Shown here piece by piece: positions 10,831 to 19,911 of a stretch of DNA of 64,000 nt. Under the pieces are notes generated by a model. The model did not search any database. It was not told where the DNA came from and saw only the letters and a list, made by a program, of their open reading frames with translations. A program made the translations under genes and the position numbers. Numbering within the stretch: the first letter of the stretch is position 1; each line of letters starts with the position of its first letter. Origin of the DNA: Chitinophagaceae bacterium (GTDB lineage Bacteria > Bacteroidota > Bacteroidia > Chitinophagales > Chitinophagaceae); NCBI GenBank assembly GCA_024508725.1, contig JANINS010000004.1, positions 1,010,163 to 1,074,162 of the forward strand. Direction: 5' to 3'.

Positions 10831-11712
10831 CTATAGGAAAGTTCTGCTCAAACCTTCCTCCAAACGCATTGGTGTAAAGCCAAGTTCCTGCTTTGCTTTA
10901 CCGATCGTTAGTCCGCCATGCTTCGCTCTTTTTACAGGCTCAGGAAAAGTATCGGCAGTTACAGGCTCGATCAATGTTTTATCCAGCTTCAGTAATTCAG
11001 CTACAGCCACAGCCATCTGGTACGGACTAACCACTTCTTCTCCGGATAAATGATATAATCCCATTGCTTTCTTGTTAATGATAGATTCGATTCCTTTACA
11101 GATATCACCCACATAACTGGGTGTTCTCATTTGGTCGCTTACCACTTTTATCGGCTTGCCTGCTTCAAGACTATCTTTTACCCAATGCAAAAAAGTAGAT
11201 CGCATACCATTCCACACTTCACCATACATAAACACAGGCCTGACGATCGTATAATGTAATCCGCTATTGATCAACATCTGTTCTCCTTTCAACTTTGTCT
11301 CTCCATAGAAATTCAGTGGTGCAGGAATAGCATTTTCATCATGCGGACCTCCATCACCCAATACAAAATCGCTGGAAGTATAAATACAATGAATCTTCTC
11401 ATCCAGTTTGTGTACTGCTTTTACCAGGTTAGAGATAGCATCTATATTCACTTGCCGGCATCGGTCAGGTTGCTGTAAACATTCATCCGGCTTACTCATT
11501 GCCGCAGTATGAACAATCACATCCGGTTGTATTTGCTCCATCATTTCTTCCACCGCAACAGTGTAGGCCAGGTCACATGAAAAATATTTTACATCTTCAA
11601 AAGGAAGCCGCTTTTCGCCTTTTCCGGCAGCAAAAACATTGTGATCATCCTTTAAAAATCGGCACAAATGCTGACCCAGGAAGCCATTTGCCCCGGTAAT
11701 AAGAATTTCCAT
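10831..11712 (-). CDS. RmlD-like SDR family NAD(P)-dependent reductase/epimerase
   Basis: 293 residues, extended short-chain dehydrogenase fold. The N-terminal nucleotide-binding motif is TGANGFLG (G7, G10, G13). The catalytic residues are in TSSD (~112-115) and YGETK (Y136, K140). The sequence resembles RmlD, the dTDP-4-dehydrorhamnose reductase family: VHTAAM at ~67-72 and a GLYHLSG block near residue 220. No other dTDP-rhamnose genes are next to it, so the nucleotide-sugar role is uncertain and it may act on another sugar or small molecule. It is cytoplasmic and divergent from pfkA across a 98-base gap. Confidence 0.8.
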   Translation of the reverse strand: MEILITGANGFLGQHLCRFLKDDHNVFAAGKGEKRLPFEDVKYFSCDLAYTVAVEEMMEQIQPDVIVHTAAMSKPDECLQQPDRCRQVNIDAISNLVKAVHKLDEKIHCIYTSSDFVLGDGGPHDENAIPAPLNFYGETKLKGEQMLINSGLHYTIVRPVFMYGEVWNGMRSTFLHWVKDSLEAGKPIKVVSDQMRTPSYVGDICKGIESIINKKAMGLYHLSGEEVVSPYQMAVAVAELLKLDKTLIEPVTADTFPEPVKRAKHGGLTIGKAKQELGFTPMRLEEGLSRTFL

Positions 11713-11793
11713 ACAAACAATACTATCAAATAAGCATGATATTAATCGTGTAACAACTACACATTAATCAGTTTTTCATAAACTCGTTTCCAC

Positions 11794-11801
11794 TACCTTC
11801 G
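11794..11801 (+). promoter_or_regulatory. Candidate -7 promoter element TACCTTCG before pfkA
   Basis: TACCTTCG is one base from TAnnTTTG and lies 9 bases before the pfkA ATG. The same TAnCTTCG form occurs before sucC (61503). Such close spacing would give a very short leader. Motif match only. Confidence 0.3.
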
Positions 11802-11810
11802 CTACCCGTT

Positions 11811-12797
11811 ATGAGCCATAAAAAAGTGACCAAAATTGGTGTGCTCACCTCAGGTGGTGACTCACCCGGAATGAATGCAGCCATCAGGGCAGTTGTAAGA
11901 ACAGGAATCTATCATGGTTTGGAAGTTTACGGCATTATGAGAGGTTATGCCGGTATGTTAGAAGACGATATCGTTCTCATGGACACTCGTTCGGTAGCCA
12001 ACATTATTCAGCGTGGCGGAACCATCCTCAAAACAGCTCGTTGTAAAGAGTTCATGACGCCGGAAGGGCGACAAAAAGGCTACGATAACCTCAAAAAAAG
12101 AGGTATTGACGGTCTTGTAGTAATTGGTGGTGACGGATCTTTCCGTGGAGCCCAGATATTCAGCCACGAATTTGATATCCCTTGTATCGGATTACCCGGA
12201 ACCATTGACAAAGACATTGCAGGTACCGATTTCACCATTGGTTTCGATACCGCTGTAAATACTGCCATCAGGGCCATTGATAAAATAAGAGATACGATGG
12301 AAGCTCATGATCGTCTCTTCATTGTTGAAGTAATGGGTCGTGATGCAGGATATATTGCTTTATACAGTGGTATTGGTACAGGAGCCGAGAACATCCTGAT
12401 ACCAGAGACAAAAACTGATATGAACGAGATCATCGCTTCACTCTCTGAAAAAGAAAAGCGAAGAAAGCTCGTTAACCTGATCGTTGTTGCCGAAGGAGAA
12501 GAATTTGGTGGTGCACAGGAAGTTTCCAAAGTAGTGAAAGAAGCTTTACCTAAAGCCGATGTAAGAGTCTGCATCCTGGGTCATATTCAAAGAGGTGGTG
12601 CACCAACATGCCAGGACAGGTTAATAGCGAGTCACATGGGTTATTATGCTGTTGAGAGTTTACTTGTAGGCAGAAGCAATGTAATGGTGGGTGTGATCAA
12701 CAACAAAATACACTATACACCGTTTGATAAAGCTGTAAAAGAAAAGCAGAGGATCGGCCAGGAGTGGATGAGGATCGTTAAAATATTAGCAAGTTAA
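11811..12797 (+). CDS. pfkA: ATP-dependent 6-phosphofructokinase
   Basis: 328 residues, full length for a bacterial PfkA. It phosphorylates fructose 6-phosphate to fructose 1,6-bisphosphate in glycolysis. Visible motifs: the nucleotide-binding block GVLTSGGDSPGMN (~10-22), GGDGS (106-110) with G at the position that marks ATP and not pyrophosphate use, the catalytic TIDKD (131-135, D133 as general base) and the substrate-binding VMGRDAGY block. The protein is cytoplasmic. It is followed by the four-helix-bundle gene and pyk on the same strand, so pfkA and pyk may have been direct neighbours before the small gene came between them. Confidence 0.96.
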   Translation: MSHKKVTKIGVLTSGGDSPGMNAAIRAVVRTGIYHGLEVYGIMRGYAGMLEDDIVLMDTRSVANIIQRGGTILKTARCKEFMTPEGRQKGYDNLKKRGIDGLVVIGGDGSFRGAQIFSHEFDIPCIGLPGTIDKDIAGTDFTIGFDTAVNTAIRAIDKIRDTMEAHDRLFIVEVMGRDAGYIALYSGIGTGAENILIPETKTDMNEIIASLSEKEKRRKLVNLIVVAEGEEFGGAQEVSKVVKEALPKADVRVCILGHIQRGGAPTCQDRLIASHMGYYAVESLLVGRSNVMVGVINNKIHYTPFDKAVKEKQRIGQEWMRIVKILAS

Positions 12798-12827
12798 ATC
12801 TGAAATTTGAGGTTTGACATTTGACAT
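12798..12827 (+). repeat. TTTGA-rich arm, left side of four-helix-bundle cassette
   Basis: Starts directly after the pfkA stop. It is a run of short TTTGA-type words (AAATTTGAGG, TTTGACATTTGACAT). The right arm at 13304-13338 is the same kind of sequence in inverted orientation (TGTCAAATTT, CAAATCTCAAAC), so the two flank the 134-residue gene as imperfect inverted repeats. Confidence 0.6.
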
Positions 12828-12894
12828 TCTTAAAGTCATAGCGTGTTCAAAACAGTCAACTAACTCAATCTCAAAGTGAAGGATTAAATTAAGT

Positions 12895-13299
12895 ATGCCA
12901 ACAATCAACCGATTTGAAGATCTACAGATCTGGCAGTTAGCAAGAGAACTGTCCCGGATGATATTTGAGCTTACCTCAGTTAATCCTTTCAATAATGATT
13001 TCCGGTTTCGTGATCAGATTAGGGCAGCCGCAGGTTCTGTAATGGATAATATTGCAGAAGGTTTTGAGCGTTCAGGACAATATGAATTTGTAAACTTCCT
13101 GAGCATAGCCAAAGGATCTGCAGGAGAAGTGAGATCGCAACTTTACCGGGCTTTTGATCAGCATTACATTACAGAAATTCAATTACAAAACGCACAAGAC
13201 CGTTACAGCAATCTCGCTGAACAGATTGCCGGTTTCATAAAATATTTAAATAAATCTGAAGTAAGAGGCCAGAAATTCAGAGACAGGAATACAGATTAG
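12895..13299 (+). CDS. Four-helix-bundle protein (23S rRNA intervening-sequence / S23 family)
   Basis: 134 residues. It matches the TIGR02436/S23-type pattern: FEDLQIWQLAREL near the N-terminus, then FRFRDQIRAAAGSV, NIAEGFERSG and FLSIAKGSAGEVRSQL. The family folds as a four-helix bundle that assembles into pentamers. It was first described in insertions inside 23S rRNA genes, is related to the accessory protein Avd of diversity-generating retroelements, and has no settled function. Here it is free-standing, between pfkA and pyk, with inverted TTTGA-rich arms on both sides. No retroelement is visible nearby, so a DGR role is not supported. Confidence 0.88.
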   Translation: MPTINRFEDLQIWQLARELSRMIFELTSVNPFNNDFRFRDQIRAAAGSVMDNIAEGFERSGQYEFVNFLSIAKGSAGEVRSQLYRAFDQHYITEIQLQNAQDRYSNLAEQIAGFIKYLNKSEVRGQKFRDRNTD

Positions 13300-13303
13300 T
13301 GCT

Positions 13304-13338
13304 CCAATTTCAAATCTCAAACTTCAAATGTCAAATTT
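13304..13338 (-). repeat. TTTGA-rich arm, right side of four-helix-bundle cassette
   Basis: Consists of words such as CAATTTCAAATCTCAAAC and TTCAAATGTCAAATTT immediately before the pyk ATG. Its reverse complement reads as TTTGACATTTGAAG-type words, like the left arm at 12798-12827. Confidence 0.6.
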
Positions 13339-13341
13339 ATT

Positions 13342-14832
13342 ATGTCAAAGAATTTAGATAAGTATCTCCATCAGCAGATGGATAAGCAGGCTGGTGTTGA
13401 CCATGTAAACCACAGAACCAAGATCGTTGCAACGGTAGGTCCGGCATGCGACACCTACGACAAACTTTTAGAACTTGTAAAAGCAGGTGTAAATGTATTC
13501 AGGCTCAACTTTTCTCATGGTAATCATGAAGACAAGCTCAAGATCATCGAGCACATCCGCAACATCAATAAAACAGAACCCTATAATATTTCGATCCTGG
13601 GAGACTTACAGGGCCCAAAACTTCGTGTGGGTGAGATCGCAGAAGGCGGTTTAGATGTAAAGCCTGGAGACATACTCACTTTCACCAATGAAAAAGTAGT
13701 GGGTACAATGGAGAAGATATATGTCTCCTACCCTAACCTTGCCGATGACGTAAGAGTAGGTAATACCATCATGATCGATGACGGTAAGATCGAAGTGAGA
13801 GTGAAAGAGAAAACAAAGAACAAAGATGTAAAAGTTGAAGTTACATTGGGTGGAAAGCTCACATCTAAAAAAGGGATCAACCTTCCTGATACCAAGATAT
13901 CACTCCCTGCACTTACTGAAAAAGACCTGGTAGATCTTGACTTCATTATAGAGCAGGAATTAGATTGGGTGGCGCTGAGTTTTGTAAGAAGCGTGAAAGA
14001 CATCATTATTCTCCGCAATAAATTAGAAGAAAGCAAGAGCAGCACCAAGATCATCGCCAAGATCGAAAAGCCTGAGGCACTGAACAACATTCGTGAGATC
14101 ATCCTTGAAAGCGATGCGATCATGATTGCCCGTGGAGACTTAGGTGTTGAACTTCCTGTTGAGCAGGTTCCATTGATCCAGAAAGACATCATTCGCAAAT
14201 GTATTCACCGTGCCAAGCCGGTAATTGTTGCCACGCAGATGATGGAAAGTATGATCGATCGTGCCAAGCCAAACCGTAGCGAGATCACCGACGTTGCAAA
14301 CGCTGTACTCGAAGGTGCTGATGCCGTGATGTTAAGTGGTGAAACAGCAACCGGTAACCATCCATCATTGGTGGTAGAAACGATGCGTAAGATCATCATG
14401 GAAGTGGAGAAAAGAGAATACCGTTACAACCGTGAAGAAGACCTGATCCCTCAGCCCCACTCTCCTTCTTTCCTCAGCGATGCGATCTGTTACAATGCTT
14501 GTAAAATAGCACGTGATGTTACAGCAGATGCCCTGATCGGTATGACGCAGAGTGGTTACACCGCTTTCATGCTCAGTAGTTATCGTCCCAAAGCACCGTT
14601 GTTCATCTTCACCAAAAAGAGAAGCCTGGTAAACCAGCTCAGTTTAAGCTGGGGTGTACGAGCTTTCTTTTATGATGAAGAAGATAGTCTTGATGACATC
14701 ATCCTCGACCAGATCGGCATTTTAAAAGAAAGAGGGTTCTTAAAGAACGGTGATGTTGTGATCAATACGGGAAGTACTCCGGTACACCTGCATCTTCCAA
14801 CGAACGTTTTAAAGATCACCAAAATAGACTAA
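13342..14832 (+). CDS. pyk: Pyruvate kinase
   Basis: 496 residues, within the usual range for bacterial pyruvate kinase. It transfers phosphate from phosphoenolpyruvate to ADP. Motifs: KIVATVGPAC (~27-36), FRLNFSHG (53-60, R54), GDLQGPKLR (87-95), the active-site K within IIAKIEKPE, the metal and substrate site MIARGDLG (261-268) and MMESMI. The C-terminal alpha/beta regulatory domain is complete (the GMTQSGYTA block and NTGSTPVH near the end). The protein is cytoplasmic. It lies downstream of pfkA and the small four-helix-bundle gene, and a strong hairpin follows the stop. Confidence 0.96.
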   Translation: MSKNLDKYLHQQMDKQAGVDHVNHRTKIVATVGPACDTYDKLLELVKAGVNVFRLNFSHGNHEDKLKIIEHIRNINKTEPYNISILGDLQGPKLRVGEIAEGGLDVKPGDILTFTNEKVVGTMEKIYVSYPNLADDVRVGNTIMIDDGKIEVRVKEKTKNKDVKVEVTLGGKLTSKKGINLPDTKISLPALTEKDLVDLDFIIEQELDWVALSFVRSVKDIIILRNKLEESKSSTKIIAKIEKPEALNNIREIILESDAIMIARGDLGVELPVEQVPLIQKDIIRKCIHRAKPVIVATQMMESMIDRAKPNRSEITDVANAVLEGADAVMLSGETATGNHPSLVVETMRKIIMEVEKREYRYNREEDLIPQPHSPSFLSDAICYNACKIARDVTADALIGMTQSGYTAFMLSSYRPKAPLFIFTKKRSLVNQLSLSWGVRAFFYDEEDSLDDIILDQIGILKERGFLKNGDVVINTGSTPVHLHLPTNVLKITKID

Positions 14833-14841
14833 GGTGTTTTG

Positions 14842-14876
14842 CATAATCTTCAGGCTGTTCCGGTCTGAAGATTATG
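14842..14876 (+). terminator. Hairpin after pyk
   Basis: Perfect 12-bp stem CATAATCTTCAG / CTGAAGATTATG around an 11-base loop, 9 bases after the pyk stop. It is followed by an AT-rich stretch and not a clean U tract, so it could be a terminator or an mRNA 3-prime stabiliser. Confidence 0.65.
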
Positions 14877-14999
14877 TATTAACATTATTTATAGTCTTCC
14901 TTTTATTGAAAAAAAGCGGGTCAGCATCTCAGTACCGCCTTTTCACCCTTTCGCCGCAGCAGATAATTTGTTATTATTACAAACTAAACATCCTGCTCT

Positions 15000-17900
15000 A
15001 TGTGCGGCAAAAACTATCTGCTTCCTGCACTGGTAACCTTGTGCTGTTTATTTACGGCTTCTGCATTGGCTCAACAAAAGCAATGGATCACCAAAACATT
15101 TCGTATCACTTACATCAGCCGTGATTCAAAAGACCTGGCTAAAGACACAACACTGGTATATTTCCCTGCAACGGAGAAAAGTGGTATTCAGCCAGGTAGT
15201 TCGGGAGTAGTACACAGCTTAGGTTCAGACGATGATTACACCAAAGAGATTGGAAGATACTTCGTGTATTCAAGTGACAGCACTGGTACCTGGGGATATG
15301 TTATCTCTTCGAAAGAGGCATTAACGGATAGTAGTTATATGGCCAAGGTGGGTGATCTTGTTACGCTAGATATAAAAATTCCTAAGCGAACAACAGAGAA
15401 TATATTTTTTGACCTCGAAACTTTAGGTATTGTTTTTTACAGGAGAGACGACAGTAAGCTCTGGGATTTTGAAACATTGCTCAGGCGCAACGATAAAAAA
15501 TACTACGACAGTATTTTGAATCTCTGTATCACCGAATGTAAAAATGCATACACGAGAGAATCCACATCTGCAAAACCCGATTCTAATTATAGAAAGAAAC
15601 TAACAGCAGGCAGATACAAAGGCAAATCGGTTCTGGAGATATTAAAAGATGCCAACGCAAGAACCGTGTTACCTTTTATGAGCATGGCTAAAGACAAGCC
15701 TACATGGTTCAGAGGCCATTCTTATTTTATTGATTACGTAGTGAAATGGTGGTTAGGAGGCGGAGCAAAATATTCACATTCAGAAATGCTGGATACTTTG
15801 CTTTCATACAAGCCCGGCTCTGTAAAGTTCCAGTCTTTTGTTAAAGAGAATGCTGCGCAGATAATAGACAATGAATTCGTGAACAAATGGTCTTTCGCTG
15901 CAATGAACAAACAGGATGCAGGTAAAGAAGCAGCAGCCGATTCTATATTAGATGTTACTTATACCGTTTCTTATTTACTAAATGACCGTTTCTCAAAAGG
16001 CCTGCACTTTCTTGGCAAAGCCCAGATCGTTCAATACAGGTCTAAGTTTAAAGAGGCTTTAGATGCATGTGACTCCAGCATGAGATATCTTACCGCAAAA
16101 GAGAATGGACATTTTCATTCCGAACTGCTTCTTAAGAAAGGATATCTATACCAGAAATTGAAAATGATACCTGAAGCTGAGGTGGCTTTCGATAAAGCTG
16201 CAGCAGTGGCATTAGATACGAGCAACTATTTAGAAGGCGATACCAGAAATTATATGCTGGGACGTGTGTACGACCGAAAAGGTGATATGTATAACAACCT
16301 GGATGATTATGCAAAGGCAATTGCTACATACAAGCGCTCAATAGAAAGTTATCAAAACGACAATACCAATAGTTCATTATTAAAAGCAGCAGACGTACAA
16401 AGTTCGCTTGCCGATGTATATAAAAGGCAGGGAGCTTATAGTGATGCCTTCACAATATATTCAGAGTTAAAAGATTCCTACGTTAGGCTAAGTGATGTAA
16501 AGAACATGGCAGGCACAATTGATAACCTGGGCTATGTTTTGTTTAAGCAGGGAAAGTACAGGGATGCAATGGAGAATCATAGAAAAGCCGAAAATGTATA
16601 CAACGTATTAAAACTTTATTCTGATGCTGCATATTCTCTATCGCAGATCGGGCAGGCTTACTGGAATTTGGGAAACTATGATTCTGCGATACTCTCCCAT
16701 ACACAATCTATAGAGAAAAGTAAATTAGCTGATAACGCATCAAGAGAAGCCTATTCATGGAGCAAACTGGCAGACCTGTATAGTTTGGTAGGACAAAAAT
16801 CAAAATCCTTAGCGGCATACGATAGTTCATCTGCTGCATACCTGAGAGCTGAAGACAGTGTAGGTTTGGTAAATAATCTTTTATCTGTTGGTGATGTTTA
16901 CAAAACAGATAAACAATATCAGAAAGCAGTTGAATATTTTAAACAGGCACTAAATATCAACCTGAAAACTGGAACTAAATCTTCAATTATAGATGCATAT
17001 TATAAGATTGGTGATGCAGCATATTATTTTGATACGTTAGCCTCCCGGAAAAATTACCTTGCTGCTTATGACCTTGCAAAGCGTATAGACGATAAATCGA
17101 ATTTACTTTATACAGCATTGAACCTTGGCATATTGGCATCTCGTACATACGACTACCCTACCGCTGATAAATTCTTTGATGAAGGACTTCAACTTTGTAT
17201 TGAGCAAAATAGTAAATCAGATGAGGCTTATACATACGAAGCAATTGCCTATGGTAAAGTGCAACGACTGGAATTCGACAAAGCACTTAAGAATTTCAAT
17301 AGAGCATTAACACTATATGATTCATTAGGTGAGAAATCAAAACTACCTAACCTTTATTCTCAACTGGGAAATACCTTACAGGCAAAAGGTGATTTTGCAA
17401 AAAGCATAGAACAATACGAAAAGGCCAAAGAGGTTGCGTATTCAATTAAAAACATGGCAGCATTAGGAAGTGTATTTCAATATCTCAGCTTTGCTTACAT
17501 TATCAGTGGCGACACAAAGAAAGCGCTGGAAACGGCCGATAGCAGTCTTTCCATCTACCGTGATCTGAATAATAATTACCAGATGGCAAATAGTTATTTG
17601 TCGTTAGGCAATGCTTACAATGGAACAGACAATCAAAAAGCTGTTGAGAATTACAAATTAGCAGATAGTTTATATGCACTGGAAAAAGATGATTGGTCAA
17701 GAGGTGTTATTATGAATAACATCGGCACCGTTTATTTTGCTCAGGCAGATTATCCAAAAGCACTGCAGTATTTTTTTGAAGCAGATAATTTGTATAAGGT
17801 AGTTAAAGTAGTGAATGAAAGTATTTTGAATACACGCAATAACATTGGCGAAGTGTATTACGAAATGAATGACTTTGCTAAAGCAAAGAACATATTGGTT

Positions 17901-19793
17901 CCTACTAACAAACTGGCTAAAGAAAATAATGTATCGAGAATAGCTGCAGGCAGTGATATTTTACTGGCAAAGATTGCACTGGAAGAAAACAGGCTTGATG
18001 AAGCAAAAAAATACCTCGATGAAAGTAAAGAAGCTTCGTATAAAATGAATGAAGCGATCAAGATCGTTGAAACACATCTTACTTATGGAAGGTTATATGC
18101 AAAACAAAACAACTCACTACAAAGCATCCCTCATTTCAGGATAGCCATCGATCACGCAAAAAAAACAGACGCAGTGAAATATCTCTGGCAGTCTTTGTAT
18201 GAACTTGGTATCCTGTATTATAATAAAAATAATTTCGATTCTGCAGTGATCGTTTTTAAAGAAGCTGTGGAAATAGTTGAGGCAAGCGCATCCAAGTTAT
18301 TTGGTGGAGCAGAAGCAAAAAAGATATATGCTGCCGACACAAAAAAAGTAGACCTGTATAATAAACTGGTAGCAAGTCTTGTTACTTTGAAACGAGCCGA
18401 TGAAGCTTTGTTCTATGCTGATAAAAGCAACTCACAGGCACTCAAAGAAAAAATGGAGCAGTCTGGAATTGTAACTACCGATAAAGAAAAAAAAGAGGCA
18501 CTGAAAAAAGGAAATGAACTATTGCAAAAACAAACAGCCATTGAACAGGCTATCGCCAAAGAAAAAGCCAAACCTGTTAAAGAACGGAACGATCAGCTTA
18601 TCGCTTCGCTTGAAGGCGTAAAGAAAGTGGCCGAAGATGATTATTTGAATTTCATAAACGAACTGGTTCAAAAATATCCTGACTTAAATAGTTATTTTTC
18701 TAAAACAGATCCCAGCCAGTTTAGAAATTATATCGACTACATTCCCGATAGTACGATCGTTATTCTCTATGTGATCAACGACAAACAATTATTCATTTTC
18801 ACGGTAACCAACCAGGAAACAGGAATTAAAGTAGTGGATCTGCCTGAAGACCTGAATGCTGAAGCAACAAAATACCTGGGCATTTTAAAGAACCCCGATA
18901 ATGCTACAGGCACCGGAGCCATTGCTGTAAGAGCTACTGTAAGAGATAAGAATGTGATCAAAGGTGATTTTAAAAAAGAAGCTACAACGCTTTACAACCT
19001 GCTCATCACACCAATTGAAGATCAGTTGAAAGATAAAAAATCACTTTGCATTATTCCAAACTCTAAACTCAGCAGCATTCCATTTTCCACTTTAGGTTAC
19101 CTGGATCAGAACAACGATTTTCATTTTCTGATTGAAAAGTATCGATTGTTCTATACCAATAAAATGGAGATATTTTCAAAACCTTATAAGCCTCAAAGTA
19201 TAGAACAATCTTTTGTAGCATTCGGCAATCCGGATAAAAGTTTACCTGGTGCAACCAAAGAAGTGCTCAACATTCAGCAAATATTTCCATCAGCGAAGAT
19301 TTTCCTGGAAGAGGAGGCAACTGAGACGAAAGCAAAAGAAGCTATCAAAAGCTACAGTTTCGTACACTTTGCTACACACGGTATTCTGGATGGTGATGAC
19401 TTTTCAAAATCATATCTACTCTTCAACTCCGATGCTACCAACGATGGTAAGTTCAGTATTGCAGAAGTAAATGGATTGATCAAAAAAGAAACAAGTATGG
19501 TGTTTCTTTCTGCCTGTGATATGGCTGTGAGCAAAGAAGCTGTGAAGGGATGGTACATCTCTCCTATCAATGCATTTCTGAATAATAGAGTAACAACAGG
19601 TGTTGGTCCATTATGGCAGGTTCCTGATGAAGCAACGATGATCTTGTTGGATGAGTTTTATAAGAATATCAGGTTTCTCAATATGTCTAAGACCGATGCC
19701 TTACGTTATGCACAGGCTACTCTAAGTAAAAATCCTAAATACTCCCATCCATATTTCTGGGGTGCATTTGTTTTATATGGAGAATGGAGATAA
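15000..19793 (+). CDS. Secreted TPR-CHAT caspase-like protease protein
   Basis: 1597 residues. The start at 15000 gives a signal peptide (LLPALVTLCCLFTASALAQ), so the protein enters or crosses the periplasm. Residues ~25-320 form an N-terminal region without clear homology. From ~335 to ~1100 there are many TPR helices (for example LYQKLKMIPEAEVAF, YLFKQGKYRDAMENH-like units), then a charged coiled coil (~1130-1190). The C-terminal ~320 residues are a CHAT domain, the caspase-fold peptidase of HetF/separase type. The catalytic pair is present: H1460 in HFATHG and C1506 in FLSACD; the VGPLWQVPD block is also typical. CHAT-TPR proteins are often self-associating scaffolds with a protease head. 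Cleavage targets are unknown. The gene is monocistronic: a terminator-like hairpin precedes it and it converges on the S9 peptidase gene. Confidence 0.88.
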   Translation: MCGKNYLLPALVTLCCLFTASALAQQKQWITKTFRITYISRDSKDLAKDTTLVYFPATEKSGIQPGSSGVVHSLGSDDDYTKEIGRYFVYSSDSTGTWGYVISSKEALTDSSYMAKVGDLVTLDIKIPKRTTENIFFDLETLGIVFYRRDDSKLWDFETLLRRNDKKYYDSILNLCITECKNAYTRESTSAKPDSNYRKKLTAGRYKGKSVLEILKDANARTVLPFMSMAKDKPTWFRGHSYFIDYVVKWWLGGGAKYSHSEMLDTLLSYKPGSVKFQSFVKENAAQIIDNEFVNKWSFAAMNKQDAGKEAAADSILDVTYTVSYLLNDRFSKGLHFLGKAQIVQYRSKFKEALDACDSSMRYLTAKENGHFHSELLLKKGYLYQKLKMIPEAEVAFDKAAAVALDTSNYLEGDTRNYMLGRVYDRKGDMYNNLDDYAKAIATYKRSIESYQNDNTNSSLLKAADVQSSLADVYKRQGAYSDAFTIYSELKDSYVRLSDVKNMAGTIDNLGYVLFKQGKYRDAMENHRKAENVYNVLKLYSDAAYSLSQIGQAYWNLGNYDSAILSHTQSIEKSKLADNASREAYSWSKLADLYSLVGQKSKSLAAYDSSSAAYLRAEDSVGLVNNLLSVGDVYKTDKQYQKAVEYFKQALNINLKTGTKSSIIDAYYKIGDAAYYFDTLASRKNYLAAYDLAKRIDDKSNLLYTALNLGILASRTYDYPTADKFFDEGLQLCIEQNSKSDEAYTYEAIAYGKVQRLEFDKALKNFNRALTLYDSLGEKSKLPNLYSQLGNTLQAKGDFAKSIEQYEKAKEVAYSIKNMAALGSVFQYLSFAYIISGDTKKALETADSSLSIYRDLNNNYQMANSYLSLGNAYNGTDNQKAVENYKLADSLYALEKDDWSRGVIMNNIGTVYFAQADYPKALQYFFEADNLYKVVKVVNESILNTRNNIGEVYYEMNDFAKAKNILVPTNKLAKENNVSRIAAGSDILLAKIALEENRLDEAKKYLDESKEASYKMNEAIKIVETHLTYGRLYAKQNNSLQSIPHFRIAIDHAKKTDAVKYLWQSLYELGILYYNKNNFDSAVIVFKEAVEIVEASASKLFGGAEAKKIYAADTKKVDLYNKLVASLVTLKRADEALFYADKSNSQALKEKMEQSGIVTTDKEKKEALKKGNELLQKQTAIEQAIAKEKAKPVKERNDQLIASLEGVKKVAEDDYLNFINELVQKYPDLNSYFSKTDPSQFRNYIDYIPDSTIVILYVINDKQLFIFTVTNQETGIKVVDLPEDLNAEATKYLGILKNPDNATGTGAIAVRATVRDKNVIKGDFKKEATTLYNLLITPIEDQLKDKKSLCIIPNSKLSSIPFSTLGYLDQNNDFHFLIEKYRLFYTNKMEIFSKPYKPQSIEQSFVAFGNPDKSLPGATKEVLNIQQIFPSAKIFLEEEATETKAKEAIKSYSFVHFATHGILDGDDFSKSYLLFNSDATNDGKFSIAEVNGLIKKETSMVFLSACDMAVSKEAVKGWYISPINAFLNNRVTTGVGPLWQVPDEATMILLDEFYKNIRFLNMSKTDALRYAQATLSKNPKYSHPYFWGAFVLYGEWR

Positions 19794-19860
19794 TGATAAA
19801 AGTATCAAAGTATAGAAAGTTGATAAAGCCGGGTTAATTGGCAAATAAAAGTTCCAAACG

Positions 19861-19900
19861 AAAAAAAGGGGCTGCCTTCTTTTAAAGACAGCCTCTTTAT
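19861..19900. terminator. Bidirectional terminator between TPR-CHAT and S9 peptidase genes
   Basis: GGGGCTGCCTT pairs with AAAGACAGCCTC across a short TTTT-type loop (one mismatch, one G-U). On the minus strand the stem is followed by seven T residues, a good rho-independent terminator for the S9 peptidase; on the plus strand it can also end the TPR-CHAT transcript. Confidence 0.75.
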
Positions 19901-19911
19901 ATAAAAGCATA

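Noticed and set aside
12895-13299. Diversity-generating retroelement accessory protein (Avd)
   Set aside because: The fold is related, but no reverse transcriptase, template repeat or variable target gene is nearby.
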